The translations under genes were made by a program, and so were the position numbers. Positions 31,151-40,648 of a DNA stretch of 64,000 bases are shown one piece after another. How positions within the stretch are numbered: position 1 is the stretch's first letter; each line of letters starts with the position of its first letter. The DNA is from Pseudomonadota bacterium (GTDB lineage: Bacteria > Pseudomonadota > Gammaproteobacteria > Steroidobacterales > Steroidobacteraceae). A model generated the notes under the pieces. That model worked only from the letters and a program-made list of their open reading frames with translations, was not told the DNA's origin and made no database searches. The DNA lies in assembly GCA_947449495.1 (NCBI GenBank), contig CANFSB010000001.1, forward strand, positions 1-64,000. The letters are read 5' to 3'.

Positions 31151-32953
31151 TCAGGCCGTTGCAGGATCTGCGGCGGGCTCGGCGTCAAAAGCACCAAATT
31201 GCGGCTGCGCCAACTGCGCGTACAGCGGGCTATTGGCCAGCAACTGCTCGTGGGTGCCGGTGGCGACGATACGACCGTGATCCATCACCACGATGCGGTC
31301 GACCTTGCGCACGGTCGAGAGTCGATGCGCAATGATCAGCGTAGTGCGGGTGCGCGTCAGGCGTTCTAACGCCTCTTGCACCAAGCCTTCGCTGCCGGAA
31401 TCCAGTGCACTGGTGGCCTCATCCAGCAACAGCACCGGCGGGTTTTTGAGAATGGCACGGGCAATGGCAATGCGCTGTCGCTGCCCACCAGAAAGGCGCG
31501 TGCCACGCTCGCCCAGGAAGGTGTCGTAGCCCTGCGGCAGTTCACGTATGAACTCATCGGCGGCCGCGGCCTTGGCGGCATCCTCGATCTCTTGATCCGT
31601 GGCATCTGGACGACCATACCGAATGTTGTCGCGCGCACTGGCACCAAACAACACCGTGTCTTGCGGCACCAAGCCGATCCGTGCGCGCAGTTGCTGCGGA
31701 TCGGTGGTGGCGATATCCACACCGTCCAGAGTGACGCGGCCGGCCTGCGGATCATAAAAACGCAGAACCATCTGGAAGGTCGTGCTCTTGCCGGCCCCTG
31801 ACGGACCCACAAAAGCCACGGTCTCGCCGGGCTGGATATCGAGCGTGAACTCGTTGAGTGCTGCCGTCTCGGGCCGCGACGGGTAATTAAATCGCACGCC
31901 CTCAAAGCGCAGCGCACCCTGACCTGCGGCAGGCAACTGCACCGGCTGCGCAGGAGCGGCAATAGCGGGGGTCGCTTCCAGCAACTCTGCCAGGCGCTCC
32001 ATGGCACCGGCGCCGCGCTGCACCTCGCCCCATTGTTCAATCAGCGCCGCCGCGGCGGTCATGACAAACCCTGCGTAAAACAGAAACTGGCCCAATTGCC
32101 CAGCGGTCATTTCGCCAGCAAGTACTGCCCGGGCACCCAGCCACAGCACCAGGGTAATGGCGCCCAGCACTTCAATCATGCCCATGCCGGTCAGTGCTGC
32201 ACGCACTCGGTTGCGCTGCACAGCCGTGTCGAAACTGGCCTCAACAGCGCTGTCAAAGCGTCGGCTCTGCAACCCTTCCAGAGTGAAGGCCTGCACCGTC
32301 TGCATTGCACCGAGCGTTTCTCCGGCCAAGCTGCTGGCATCGGCAATACGATCCTGCGAATCACGCGACAGGCGACGGACGCGGCGACCAAACCAGAACA
32401 GCGGCAACAGGATCACCGGGATCAGCGCCACCATCACGCCCATCAATCGTGCGCTGGTCCAACCCATCAACACCAAGCCACCCAGCAGGCTGATGGCCGA
32501 ACGCAGCGCAATAGACAGACCAACGCCCGAGATCGACTGCACCAAGGTGGTATCGGCTGTCAGACGCGACAGCACCTCACCGGTCTTGGTGATCTCGAAG
32601 AAGGCCATGTCCATGTGCACCACACGCCGGTACACGGCCGCACGCACATCGGCCACCACGCGCTCACCCAGCCAAGTCACCAGATAAAAGCGCAGCGCGG
32701 CAAACACGCCGAACACCACCGCAGCCCCCAGAAAGCCCAGGAAATAGCTGTTGATGGTCGAGACATCTTTAGATGTCATACCGTGATCGATGACCTGTCG
32801 CAGCGCCATCGGCAACACCAGCAGCGCACTGGCTGCCAATACCAACGCAAGCAGTGCCAACAGCAAAGTCACACGATAAGGGCGCAGAAAAGGCACCAGC
32901 GCCCGCAACGGTCGCAGCGACTTGGATTTGGGACGATCGAGGGGTTTTTCCAT
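31151..32953 (-). CDS. ABC exporter (MsbA/LapB-like half transporter)
   Basis: VAFVGPSGAGKSTTFQMVLRFYDPQAG, LSGGQRQRIAIARAILKNPPVLLLDEATSALD; N-terminal TM domain. Start at MEKPLDRPKSKS. Confidence 0.92.
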   Translation of the reverse strand: MEKPLDRPKSKSLRPLRALVPFLRPYRVTLLLALLALVLAASALLVLPMALRQVIDHGMTSKDVSTINSYFLGFLGAAVVFGVFAALRFYLVTWLGERVVADVRAAVYRRVVHMDMAFFEITKTGEVLSRLTADTTLVQSISGVGLSIALRSAISLLGGLVLMGWTSARLMGVMVALIPVILLPLFWFGRRVRRLSRDSQDRIADASSLAGETLGAMQTVQAFTLEGLQSRRFDSAVEASFDTAVQRNRVRAALTGMGMIEVLGAITLVLWLGARAVLAGEMTAGQLGQFLFYAGFVMTAAAALIEQWGEVQRGAGAMERLAELLEATPAIAAPAQPVQLPAAGQGALRFEGVRFNYPSRPETAALNEFTLDIQPGETVAFVGPSGAGKSTTFQMVLRFYDPQAGRVTLDGVDIATTDPQQLRARIGLVPQDTVLFGASARDNIRYGRPDATDQEIEDAAKAAAADEFIRELPQGYDTFLGERGTRLSGGQRQRIAIARAILKNPPVLLLDEATSALDSGSEGLVQEALERLTRTRTTLIIAHRLSTVRKVDRIVVMDHGRIVATGTHEQLLANSPLYAQLAQPQFGAFDAEPAADPATA

Positions 32954-32957
32954 GGTA

Positions 32958-34346
32958 TCAGGCCAACCTGTTGAGACCGTTATAGGCTGCGATCCGGTAG
33001 GCCTCAGCCATCGTCGGATAGTTGAAGGTCGTATTGACGAAATAGCGCAGTGAGTTGATGTCCTTGCTAGCCATGACTGTCTGGCCAATGTGCACAATCT
33101 CGGATGCGTTATCGCCAAAGCAATGCACACCCAACAGTTCCAACGTCTGGGTATGGAACAACAGCTTGAGCATGCCCACGCGCTGGCTGGTCATCTGCGC
33201 ACGCGCCAGCGACTTGAAGTGGATATGGCCAATCTCGTAGGGCACCGCTTCGGCTTGCAACTGCTGTTCAGTGCGCCCCACAGAAGAGATCTCGGGGATG
33301 GTGTAGATGCCGCTGGGAATCAAATCCTGACGCAACGGCTCTATTGTCGGGTCGACAATGCTGTTGCCAACCCAGCTGCCCTGCTGATACGCCGCACTGG
33401 CCAGTGCCGGCGGTCCAGTCACGTCGCCCGCAGCATAGATGTGTGGCACTGCCGTCTGAAACCGCTCATTAATGAGAATCTGACCGCGCTGGTTGACCTC
33501 GATACCCAAGGCCGCCAAGTTCATGCCATCGGTATTACCGGTGCGCCCATTGGCCCACAACAACAAGTCGGACTTGATCTTGCGTCCGGACTTAAGCGAT
33601 AGCACCACATCGCGTTCACGTGTCTCGAGCGACTCAAACTGCTCGTTGTGACGAATGATGCAACCCTGATCACGCAGGTGATAGGACAGCGCTTCGGCAA
33701 CTTCTTCGTCGAGAAACGACAGCAGTCTGTCCTGGGTGTTCACCAGATTGACCTTGGCCCCCATATTCAAAAAGATCGAGGCGTACTCACAGCCGATTAC
33801 GCCCGCGCCGTAAATGGTCACAGCAAACGGTGATTCACGGTAGCGCAGCACGCTGTCGCTATCGCAGACCAGCGGATGGCTGAAATCCAAGCCCGGCGGA
33901 TGGTAGGGGCGCGAGCCCGTGGCAATCACAAAATGATCGGCCGACACCCGTACCGGCGCCTCGGATCTGGGCGTAATTTCTAAAGTGTGGGCGTCGATGA
34001 AAGCAGCGTGCCCAGACAACACAGGCACGCGGTTGCGGTCGTAGAAACGGCGGCGCATCTGCACCTGACCGTCGATGACTTTATCGGCAGTGGCCAGCAA
34101 CTGCGGGAAGCTGACCTGCAACTGCGAGGCAATCTCTTTTAGCAGCGGGTTGCTACGTACATCGCTGAGAGTTTTGACCGCATGTCGCAGAGCTTTGCTG
34201 GGGATGGTTCCCCAGTGGGTACAACCCCCGCCTACCTCGTCATAGCGCTCGACTACCGCAACGCGGAGATGATTCTTGGCGGCCATCATGGCCGCACCCT
34301 CACCGGCAGGTCCGCTGCCGATGATCACAACATCGTAATGATCCAT
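32958..34346 (-). CDS. sthA: Soluble pyridine nucleotide transhydrogenase
   Basis: [58 protein letters not shown]. Confidence 0.95.
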   Translation of the reverse strand: MDHYDVVIIGSGPAGEGAAMMAAKNHLRVAVVERYDEVGGGCTHWGTIPSKALRHAVKTLSDVRSNPLLKEIASQLQVSFPQLLATADKVIDGQVQMRRRFYDRNRVPVLSGHAAFIDAHTLEITPRSEAPVRVSADHFVIATGSRPYHPPGLDFSHPLVCDSDSVLRYRESPFAVTIYGAGVIGCEYASIFLNMGAKVNLVNTQDRLLSFLDEEVAEALSYHLRDQGCIIRHNEQFESLETRERDVVLSLKSGRKIKSDLLLWANGRTGNTDGMNLAALGIEVNQRGQILINERFQTAVPHIYAAGDVTGPPALASAAYQQGSWVGNSIVDPTIEPLRQDLIPSGIYTIPEISSVGRTEQQLQAEAVPYEIGHIHFKSLARAQMTSQRVGMLKLLFHTQTLELLGVHCFGDNASEIVHIGQTVMASKDINSLRYFVNTTFNYPTMAEAYRIAAYNGLNRLA

Positions 34347-34408
34347 AGCTATAGTTTACCCGCATCACCCGCGCTTGCGGGAACGCGCGGCGAAGGCCGC
34401 GATGCGGA

Positions 34409-34942
34409 TCAATCGTCCTGCAGCGCCTGACCGGGAAACAGCACGTCCTGAAAGCCCAGATTGCGCAGATCGGCGATGCGAAGCGGAAACAGGATGCCAT
34501 CGAGGTGATCAACCTCATGTTGCACCACGCGGGCATGGAATCCCTCAACGGTGCGATCAATGGGCTTACCAAACTGATCGAACCCTCTGTATCGCAGGTG
34601 GCTGTAACGCGGCACCAGACCGCGCAGACCCGGCACCGACAGGCAGCCTTCCCAGCCCTCATCCTGCAAATCACCGATAGGCTGCAGCACTGGATTGATG
34701 AGCACAGTGCGCGGCACTGGCAGCGCATCGGGATAACGCGCGCTATGGTCCAGGCCGAAGATGACAACGCGCAAAGGCACGCCAATCTGCGGTGCTGCCA
34801 GGCCAGCCCCGTTGAGCGCGGCCATGGTGTCTTGCATGTCTTGCAGCAAGCCATGTAGCTCAGGCGTGTTGAAGGCATCGACCTCTGCGGAGGTTTCCCA
34901 CAAACGCGGATCGCCCATCCGCAGTACGGCTCTGACTGTCAT
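34409..34942 (-). CDS. def: Peptide deformylase
   Basis: [50 protein letters not shown] (HExxH). Confidence 0.95.
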   Translation of the reverse strand: MTVRAVLRMGDPRLWETSAEVDAFNTPELHGLLQDMQDTMAALNGAGLAAPQIGVPLRVVIFGLDHSARYPDALPVPRTVLINPVLQPIGDLQDEGWEGCLSVPGLRGLVPRYSHLRYRGFDQFGKPIDRTVEGFHARVVQHEVDHLDGILFPLRIADLRNLGFQDVLFPGQALQDD

Positions 34943-34966
34943 GCAGGGATGCTAACCCGAAAATGA

Positions 34967-34992
34967 AGAAGGCCCGCAGTTGCGGGCCTTCT
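34967..34992 (-). terminator. Rho-independent-type terminator downstream of the RRM gene
   Basis: Perfect 12-bp inverted repeat AGAAGGCCCGCA-gt-TGCGGGCCTTCT, followed on the minus strand by TCATTTTC; lies between the RRM stop (35033) and def start (34942). Confidence 0.85.
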
Positions 34993-35032
34993 GAGACTGA
35001 GCGCCAGCTCTGCCGGCGCAAGTCCTAGTGGC

Positions 35033-35410
<378 letters not shown>

Positions 35411-35661
35411 GAATATTGATCTCCAGACAGTTATTACTTTTTGACCCGATCTCAGAACCTTCGACTGGAGCTCTCACGCGCACTGAGCACGACAGGACAG
35501 CACAATAGACGGATAACCTCGATCTGGCTCGATTCTATACGTATCGTACCGCCTAAAAACAAGCCCTATATATCGATGTCAATCATTTTCTCTGTTGCAC
35601 AAAAAAGACACAGCGCGTTTCGGATCGCCGCGTATCGCTGCCAACAACGAGCGCAGCGGCT

Positions 35662-36072
35662 GTGAGGGACAACACCAGAACCCGCTGGCAAATTGGCTTG
35701 GGCGAGAACAATACGGATCTGGCCAATACGCTGGCGCTGCTGCTGGATATGCAGCCAGACATGCGCTGTGCGGGCACGGCAGCCCGTTGCTCTGCAGTGT
35801 TGCAACTGGCTCACCAGCTAACCGTAGACGCCTGGCTGCTGGACTTGGCACTGGACGACGGGTCCAGCCTGCCACTGATACCGGTACTGCGAGACATCCA
35901 CCCGCCAGCGGTCATCATCGTGGTGACCGGCCTGCGGTCAGCACAACTCACACAGCAGTGTCTGTCAGCCGGTGCCGATGCCGTGTTGACCAAAGATGGT
36001 CAAATTCAAACACTGCTCGCAGCCCTGCGCGATCAGTTGACCCAGCGGCAACACCCCATCACACCGGCTTGA
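35662..36072 (+). CDS. Stand-alone response-regulator receiver domain protein
   Basis: WLLDLALDDGSSLPLIPVL (phospho-Asp), IIVVTGL, GADAVLTKDG; no output domain visible. Confidence 0.75.
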   Translation: MRDNTRTRWQIGLGENNTDLANTLALLLDMQPDMRCAGTAARCSAVLQLAHQLTVDAWLLDLALDDGSSLPLIPVLRDIHPPAVIIVVTGLRSAQLTQQCLSAGADAVLTKDGQIQTLLAALRDQLTQRQHPITPA

Positions 36073-37090
36073 TGTGAAACACCCGCTCGGCATTGCCGTG
36101 ATATAGCGCATGCCGCTGCGCGTCAGTTACATCCACACCATCCATGAAGGCTACAGCTGGCGCACTGGGCTGATACGGGTAGTCAATAGCCCACAGCACA
36201 TTCTCGATGCCCAACTGACGGATGGAAAAGTCCAGCGCCAAGGGTGATTCCTGCCCGCTAGTGGTGATCACGAAGTTGCGACGAAAATACTCGCTAGGGG
36301 TCAGCTGCAAACGCGGCGCCTCGGTGCCTTGGGCGCGCGCACTCATAAAGTCCAGACGCCACAACCAGAAGTGCACTGCTTCACCCATGTGTCCGAGACA
36401 GATCTTGAGCTTCGGGAAACGGTCGAACACACCCGACAGAATAAGCCGCACTGCATGCGTGGCCACCTCAACACCATAGGCCCATAGCGCTGCAAACATG
36501 CCGTAGTCACGCAATGGCGCCGCCAAGCCATCAGATGGCCCACGCGGGTGAATGTACAAGCAGCGATCTAACGCCTCTGCGGCCTCCAGGATGGGCCAGT
36601 ACTTCGGGTCGTCCAGGTATTCGTTATTGGTATGAGAATTGACCACAAAGCCATTGAGGCCCAACTCATTCACACAGCGCTGCATCTCGAGCACTGCGCG
36701 TTTGGGTGAATGCGGAGCAAAACTGCCCAAGCCAGCAAAGCGGGTCGGGTGACGTGCGATGACTTGCGCCAGATGGTCGTTGGCAACACTGGCAAGTTCA
36801 GTGGCGGTATCGGCGTCAAACATCTGTACGCCCGGCGCTGTCAGCGACAGCAGATGCATGTCGACACCGTTGGCATCCATATCGCGCAGACGCTCATTTT
36901 CGATGTCGAGCAGAGGCGCCAGAAAGCGGCTTTGATAACCGGGCGTACGCGCACCGTCATAGATCTTGCGCACCAGCATCATGTCGATGCCATTACCCGG
37001 ACTGCTACACAGCTGCTGCAGTGCCTGCGCAATTTGCGGCACCGAAAAGGCCTCTTCAGTGGCAATCCGGCGGATGTGCGGCGTGGACAT
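36059..37090 (-). CDS. Amidohydrolase-family decarboxylase (LigW/gamma-resorcylate decarboxylase-like)
   Basis: RRIATEEAFSVPQI, DMDANGVDMHLLSLTAPGVQ, GFVVNSHTNNEYLDDPKYWPI, LYIHPRG, KICLGHMGEAVHFWLWRLD, NVLWAIDYPYQ. Confidence 0.85.
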   Translation of the reverse strand: MSTPHIRRIATEEAFSVPQIAQALQQLCSSPGNGIDMMLVRKIYDGARTPGYQSRFLAPLLDIENERLRDMDANGVDMHLLSLTAPGVQMFDADTATELASVANDHLAQVIARHPTRFAGLGSFAPHSPKRAVLEMQRCVNELGLNGFVVNSHTNNEYLDDPKYWPILEAAEALDRCLYIHPRGPSDGLAAPLRDYGMFAALWAYGVEVATHAVRLILSGVFDRFPKLKICLGHMGEAVHFWLWRLDFMSARAQGTEAPRLQLTPSEYFRRNFVITTSGQESPLALDFSIRQLGIENVLWAIDYPYQPSAPAVAFMDGVDVTDAQRHALYHGNAERVFHIKPV

Positions 37091-37143
37091 GAGTACAGAC
37101 TCCGGCGTAGTGATTTGGACACGGACCTTACGCGACGGCCGAA

Positions 37144-37845
37144 CTAGGCCAGCCGCTGCTGCAGCCACTGGCTGATCGCCAGCACTTCAGCTGCGCACAG
37201 CGAGTGCTCCATGGGGTACTCGCGCCAATCCAGTGCGCAGCCGGCCTGCTGCAGCGCAGTGCGTGACTGCAACGCAAACGGCAAGGTGACCACCGGATCG
37301 TGAGTGCCGTGACACATCAAGATCGGCACCTGGCTGTTGGCCGCACTGCGCTCGGCACTCAATCGATCGCGCAGCGGCAGATAGGTGGATAACGCCAGGA
37401 TGCCTGCCAAGGGCTGTGAGTGGCGCAAGCCGGCATACAGCACGACCGCACCGCCCTGCGAGAAGCCTGCTAGCACGATGCGTTCGCTGGGGATGCCACG
37501 CGCCTGCTCTGCGGCAATCAGGGTGGCAAGGCGCTGCGCAGAGGCTGCAATACCCTCGGCATCATCGCGACCGTTAGCATCCAGCGATTTGATGTCATAC
37601 CACGCGCGCATCGGCCAGCCATTGTTGAGCGTTACCGGCCGGACCGGTGCATGAGGAAAGACAAATCGCACGGCCATAGATGCCGGCAGTCGCAACTCCG
37701 GCAACAGCGACACAAAGTCGTGTCCATCGGCACCCAAGCCATGGAGCCAGATCACCGCAGCATCGGCCGTGCGCGACGTTGGCTCTGCCTCGACTTGCAG
37801 ATCGTCCTCAGACACCCCATACGTGGAAGGCTGCGCGGTGCTCAT
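37144..37845 (-). CDS. Carboxylesterase/phospholipase family alpha/beta hydrolase
   Basis: AVIWLHGLGADGHDFVSLLPEL, RIVLAGFSQGGAVVLYAGL, PILMCHGTHDPVVTLPFA, EYPMEHSLCAAEV. Confidence 0.93.
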   Translation of the reverse strand: MSTAQPSTYGVSEDDLQVEAEPTSRTADAAVIWLHGLGADGHDFVSLLPELRLPASMAVRFVFPHAPVRPVTLNNGWPMRAWYDIKSLDANGRDDAEGIAASAQRLATLIAAEQARGIPSERIVLAGFSQGGAVVLYAGLRHSQPLAGILALSTYLPLRDRLSAERSAANSQVPILMCHGTHDPVVTLPFALQSRTALQQAGCALDWREYPMEHSLCAAEVLAISQWLQQRLA

Positions 37846-38738
37846 GAACCAAGCCCCTCGCCCCAACCCGAATGCAACTGGCCGTTGGCGCGGAAGAAGG
37901 CCTCGATGTGGCGGATCATTCCGTCCTGCACCTTGAACACCTCAAACACCACCGAGCCATTGTTGTTAGGGTATTCAGGGGGCGTTGTGAAGTTGCCCAC
38001 TGCTACAACCACACCACGCTCTACATCGGCAATGTAATAGCGTCTATTGCGCACATTCCATTTCATGGAGGGAGTGCGGAACTCACCGCCACAACTGCCG
38101 GCGTTTAGCTCCGAGTTCACCGTAAAAGTACCCAGTTCTATGCGTTGGCACTCGGGGTGCCAGGGCACCTCTCGATAAGGCTTTTCGTGGCCCACTGCGC
38201 TGAAGTAATCATCGGCCAAGGCAAATAACTGTTCGCGCGTAGAACGCTCAGCCTGCGGCAGCACGGTATCCCAAGTGCGATCCGGCAAGCGCAAAGACGA
38301 TGCGGGCGTGTTACCCAGCGTGCCATCAAAGCTGATCTCTTCAATTTCCGTAATGCGCCGCTGCTCGACTTTCAATCGCACGTTGTAAAACCACCAGCGC
38401 TGCGCATTGCGCGTCGGTGTATTGGTGAGCACACCCATGAAGATGGCTGAACCGGTCTGCGGGTCCACAAACGCCTGACGAAACGGAATGCGACGGATGT
38501 TGCCCCAGACCTCAGACTTACCGGCGCCGGCTTGCAACACGCCATTGGCGGTCACGCGCACGGTGGGTGCCAGTGCCAAACCGGCCGGCTCATTGAAAGC
38601 CAGTGCTTCGGTGTAATCGGTGAGCACTTGCAACAGACAACGTCGATCGCAATCGGCAGTGACAGGCGCTGCGGCCTGTGATTGGCCCATGCCGCCCAGA
38701 GTTAACATAACCGTGCCTAAGAACCGCGCTATTTTCAT
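37842..38738 (-). CDS. Secreted hypothetical protein (DUF8021/SnoaL-like?)
   Basis: Signal peptide MKIARFLGTVMLTLGGMGQSQAA; DCDRRCLLQVLTDYTEALAFNEPAGLALAPTVRVTANG; overlaps downstream esterase start. Family tentative. Confidence 0.7.
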   Translation of the reverse strand: MKIARFLGTVMLTLGGMGQSQAAAPVTADCDRRCLLQVLTDYTEALAFNEPAGLALAPTVRVTANGVLQAGAGKSEVWGNIRRIPFRQAFVDPQTGSAIFMGVLTNTPTRNAQRWWFYNVRLKVEQRRITEIEEISFDGTLGNTPASSLRLPDRTWDTVLPQAERSTREQLFALADDYFSAVGHEKPYREVPWHPECQRIELGTFTVNSELNAGSCGGEFRTPSMKWNVRNRRYYIADVERGVVVAVGNFTTPPEYPNNNGSVVFEVFKVQDGMIRHIEAFFRANGQLHSGWGEGLGS

Positions 38739-38945
38739 GGTGCATCCCGCGAGTTACGCGCTTGTATTTCTGCCGGCCACAAGCCCAGCACGGCCACTGA
38801 CTGGCGAAAATGGTACGGCCGGAAGCTTATGTCAACTAGTCGCATAACTTGCCAATATGTGCCGAGCGGTTAAGTCAAATGACCGCAATGACCACACTTC
38901 ATTTGCCTGACTATCGCGCTTCGTATTCGACAAAGTGTGGGCGGC

Positions 38946-39518
38946 ATGACGCAGACGCGCAGCAAACGCAGGCGCCGGAGCGGATCCAAAGGGATCCGTA
39001 CACGTCTGCGTCAGCTGCTGGCGAACGTGCCGATGATTGTCGCCGTTCTGTCGCTGATAACACCACTGGATAACGCGCACACCCCTGGCATCGAGTTTCG
39101 CAGAACAGATGGCGGCGGCGCCTATTTCACTGGACTGCAATGGTGCCCACCGGTGATCGCGACGCTGTTCTCGCCTGCAGTAGCCAAGCGCCGCGGTCCC
39201 AGTCCTGGTCTGCGCAAACTGCAGGCGCGGGAAGTTCGTGCATTGGTCAGTAGCGCGTTGCCGGAAGAACCCGAAACGATCGCGCCACCGCCAGAGCCCT
39301 TGTTGGTGACTGATCTACCGCCGCCGCCACCGGAGAGGCCGTTCATACCCACCGATATACTGCCGCCACTACCACCACCGCCACCGGTCATCGGCGGTCT
39401 CATACCTCCGGACATCTCGGTGCCAGAGCCACCGGCGTGGCTTCTGCTGGGATTGGGCTTGGCGGGAGTTATGGCTGCGCACTCGCGGCGCCGCCAACTC
39501 TTAAGGCTTAAGGCTTAG
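38946..39518 (+). CDS. Pro-rich protein with C-terminal PEP-CTERM-like sorting signal
   Basis: PPPPPERPFIPTDILPPLPPPPPVIGGLIPPDISVPEPPAWLLLGLGLAGVMAAHSRRRQLLRLKA: VPEP + hydrophobic helix + Arg cluster at C-terminus. Confidence 0.7.
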   Translation: MTQTRSKRRRRSGSKGIRTRLRQLLANVPMIVAVLSLITPLDNAHTPGIEFRRTDGGGAYFTGLQWCPPVIATLFSPAVAKRRGPSPGLRKLQAREVRALVSSALPEEPETIAPPPEPLLVTDLPPPPPERPFIPTDILPPLPPPPPVIGGLIPPDISVPEPPAWLLLGLGLAGVMAAHSRRRQLLRLKA

Positions 39519-39530
39519 GGCTTAGGGCTT
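39500..39530. repeat. Short tandem heptamer repeat (CTTAAGG/CTTAGGG x4)
   Basis: cttaaggcttaaggcttagggcttagggctt read directly. Confidence 0.9.
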
Positions 39531-39893
39531 GAGCGCCTGCTCAAGCAGGAACACATCCGTCAACAGCGCACGCAGATGCACCGATGCGTTGAGGTTGTCG
39601 ACCAGTAACGACGCGATCTGCGGTCGACTCAACACCAATGCAATGGCACCACGTGCCACGCGGGCATCTGCCTCGACTGCATCAAGATAATCACCCAACC
39701 CGGGCAGACCGCCATTGGCAAACGTCAATTTGGCCTGCTCACCAACCTGTGACATAGCCGCGTGCATGGCCTGCAAGGTAACGCGCGCTTCAGTGCCGGC
39801 ATCATCCGGTCGTCCCTGCGCGGCATAGGCCAGCAGATATTCGTAGCCGCGCTCAATGACATCAATGTGCTGCGCCAGAGAGATATCACTCAC
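39522..39893 (-). CDS. Hypothetical protein at end of molybdenum hydroxylase operon
   Basis: GTG start (VSDISLAQHIDVIERGYEYLLAYAAQGRPDDAGTEARV...) overlapping the cytochrome b stop; no family recognised. Confidence 0.65.
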   Translation of the reverse strand: MSDISLAQHIDVIERGYEYLLAYAAQGRPDDAGTEARVTLQAMHAAMSQVGEQAKLTFANGGLPGLGDYLDAVEADARVARGAIALVLSRPQIASLLVDNLNASVHLRALLTDVFLLEQALKP

Positions 39894-40491
39894 CGCGGGC
39901 AACCCTGTCCAGATCGTGATCGGCAGCAAGCTCTTCGCGACGTACGGTCCCACCGACCATGGAACGCAAATATTGGCGTTTTTCCGGCAGCAGACCGAAA
40001 TACACATGCACCAGGATCAGAAACACCGATGCCAAAGCCGCCAAATCATGGAGCAAGGTGACCAAACCCCACGAGCGATAGCTGAGGATGTACGGATTGC
40101 GGGTAAAAAATGGCGTACCTGCTTTCACCATCATGACCACACCGGTGATGATGGCCACAAGGATTGCAGCGCTCCATGCCAAGTGAATCAGCTTCTGCTG
40201 CAATGAATACTTACCGGGACGCAGCGTACCTTTTAGTTCATCAAAATCGGCGCGACGTAATTTCATGAGCCTGCCATTACGACCACGCAGCGCCCGGACA
40301 ATGTGCAACAGCACCAGCACGGTGAGCAACACACCAGAGCTCCAATGCAGCTCCAGCCAGACAAAACGAATTCCCATAATCGGCAGCAAACTGCTCACCA
40401 GCAACACCGTCATGACAAGAGCAGTAAGCCAATGGAACGCGCGATCGATGCCAGCATGGCGCACCAGCTTCTCGGGCAACTGTGTGGACAT
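39886..40491 (-). CDS. Membrane cytochrome b (cytochrome b561/FdnI-like)
   Basis: About four TM helices with His: RAFHWLTALVMTVLLV, LELHWSSGVLLTVLVLLHIVRALRG, LIHLAWSAAILVAIITG, LLHDLAALASVFLILVHVYFGL. Confidence 0.85.
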   Translation of the reverse strand: MSTQLPEKLVRHAGIDRAFHWLTALVMTVLLVSSLLPIMGIRFVWLELHWSSGVLLTVLVLLHIVRALRGRNGRLMKLRRADFDELKGTLRPGKYSLQQKLIHLAWSAAILVAIITGVVMMVKAGTPFFTRNPYILSYRSWGLVTLLHDLAALASVFLILVHVYFGLLPEKRQYLRSMVGGTVRREELAADHDLDRVARGE

Positions 40492-40494
40492 GGC

Positions 40495-40644
40495 TTATTG
40501 CCCCCGCTTGCGACTGGCGCGGCGAACTTGATGGATAACGATCACCGCCAGAGCAGCCACCACGGCCACTGGCAGCATGTCCCAGGAAATGCCATCGATA
40601 ACGATCTTGTCGTAGGCGTCGTGGCCATAGCGCAGGATGTTCAT
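40495..40644 (-). CDS. Small single-TM protein
   Basis: MNILRYGHDAYDKIVIDGISWDMLPVAVVAALAVIVIHQVRRASRKRGQ, between the FAD subunit and cytochrome b genes. Confidence 0.65.
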   Translation of the reverse strand: MNILRYGHDAYDKIVIDGISWDMLPVAVVAALAVIVIHQVRRASRKRGQ

Positions 40645-40648
40645 GACT

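Noticed and set aside
32033-32974. 313-aa plus-strand ORF opposite the MsbA-like ABC exporter
   Set aside because: Gln/His/Arg-rich shadow translation of the TM domain; no start context or homology.
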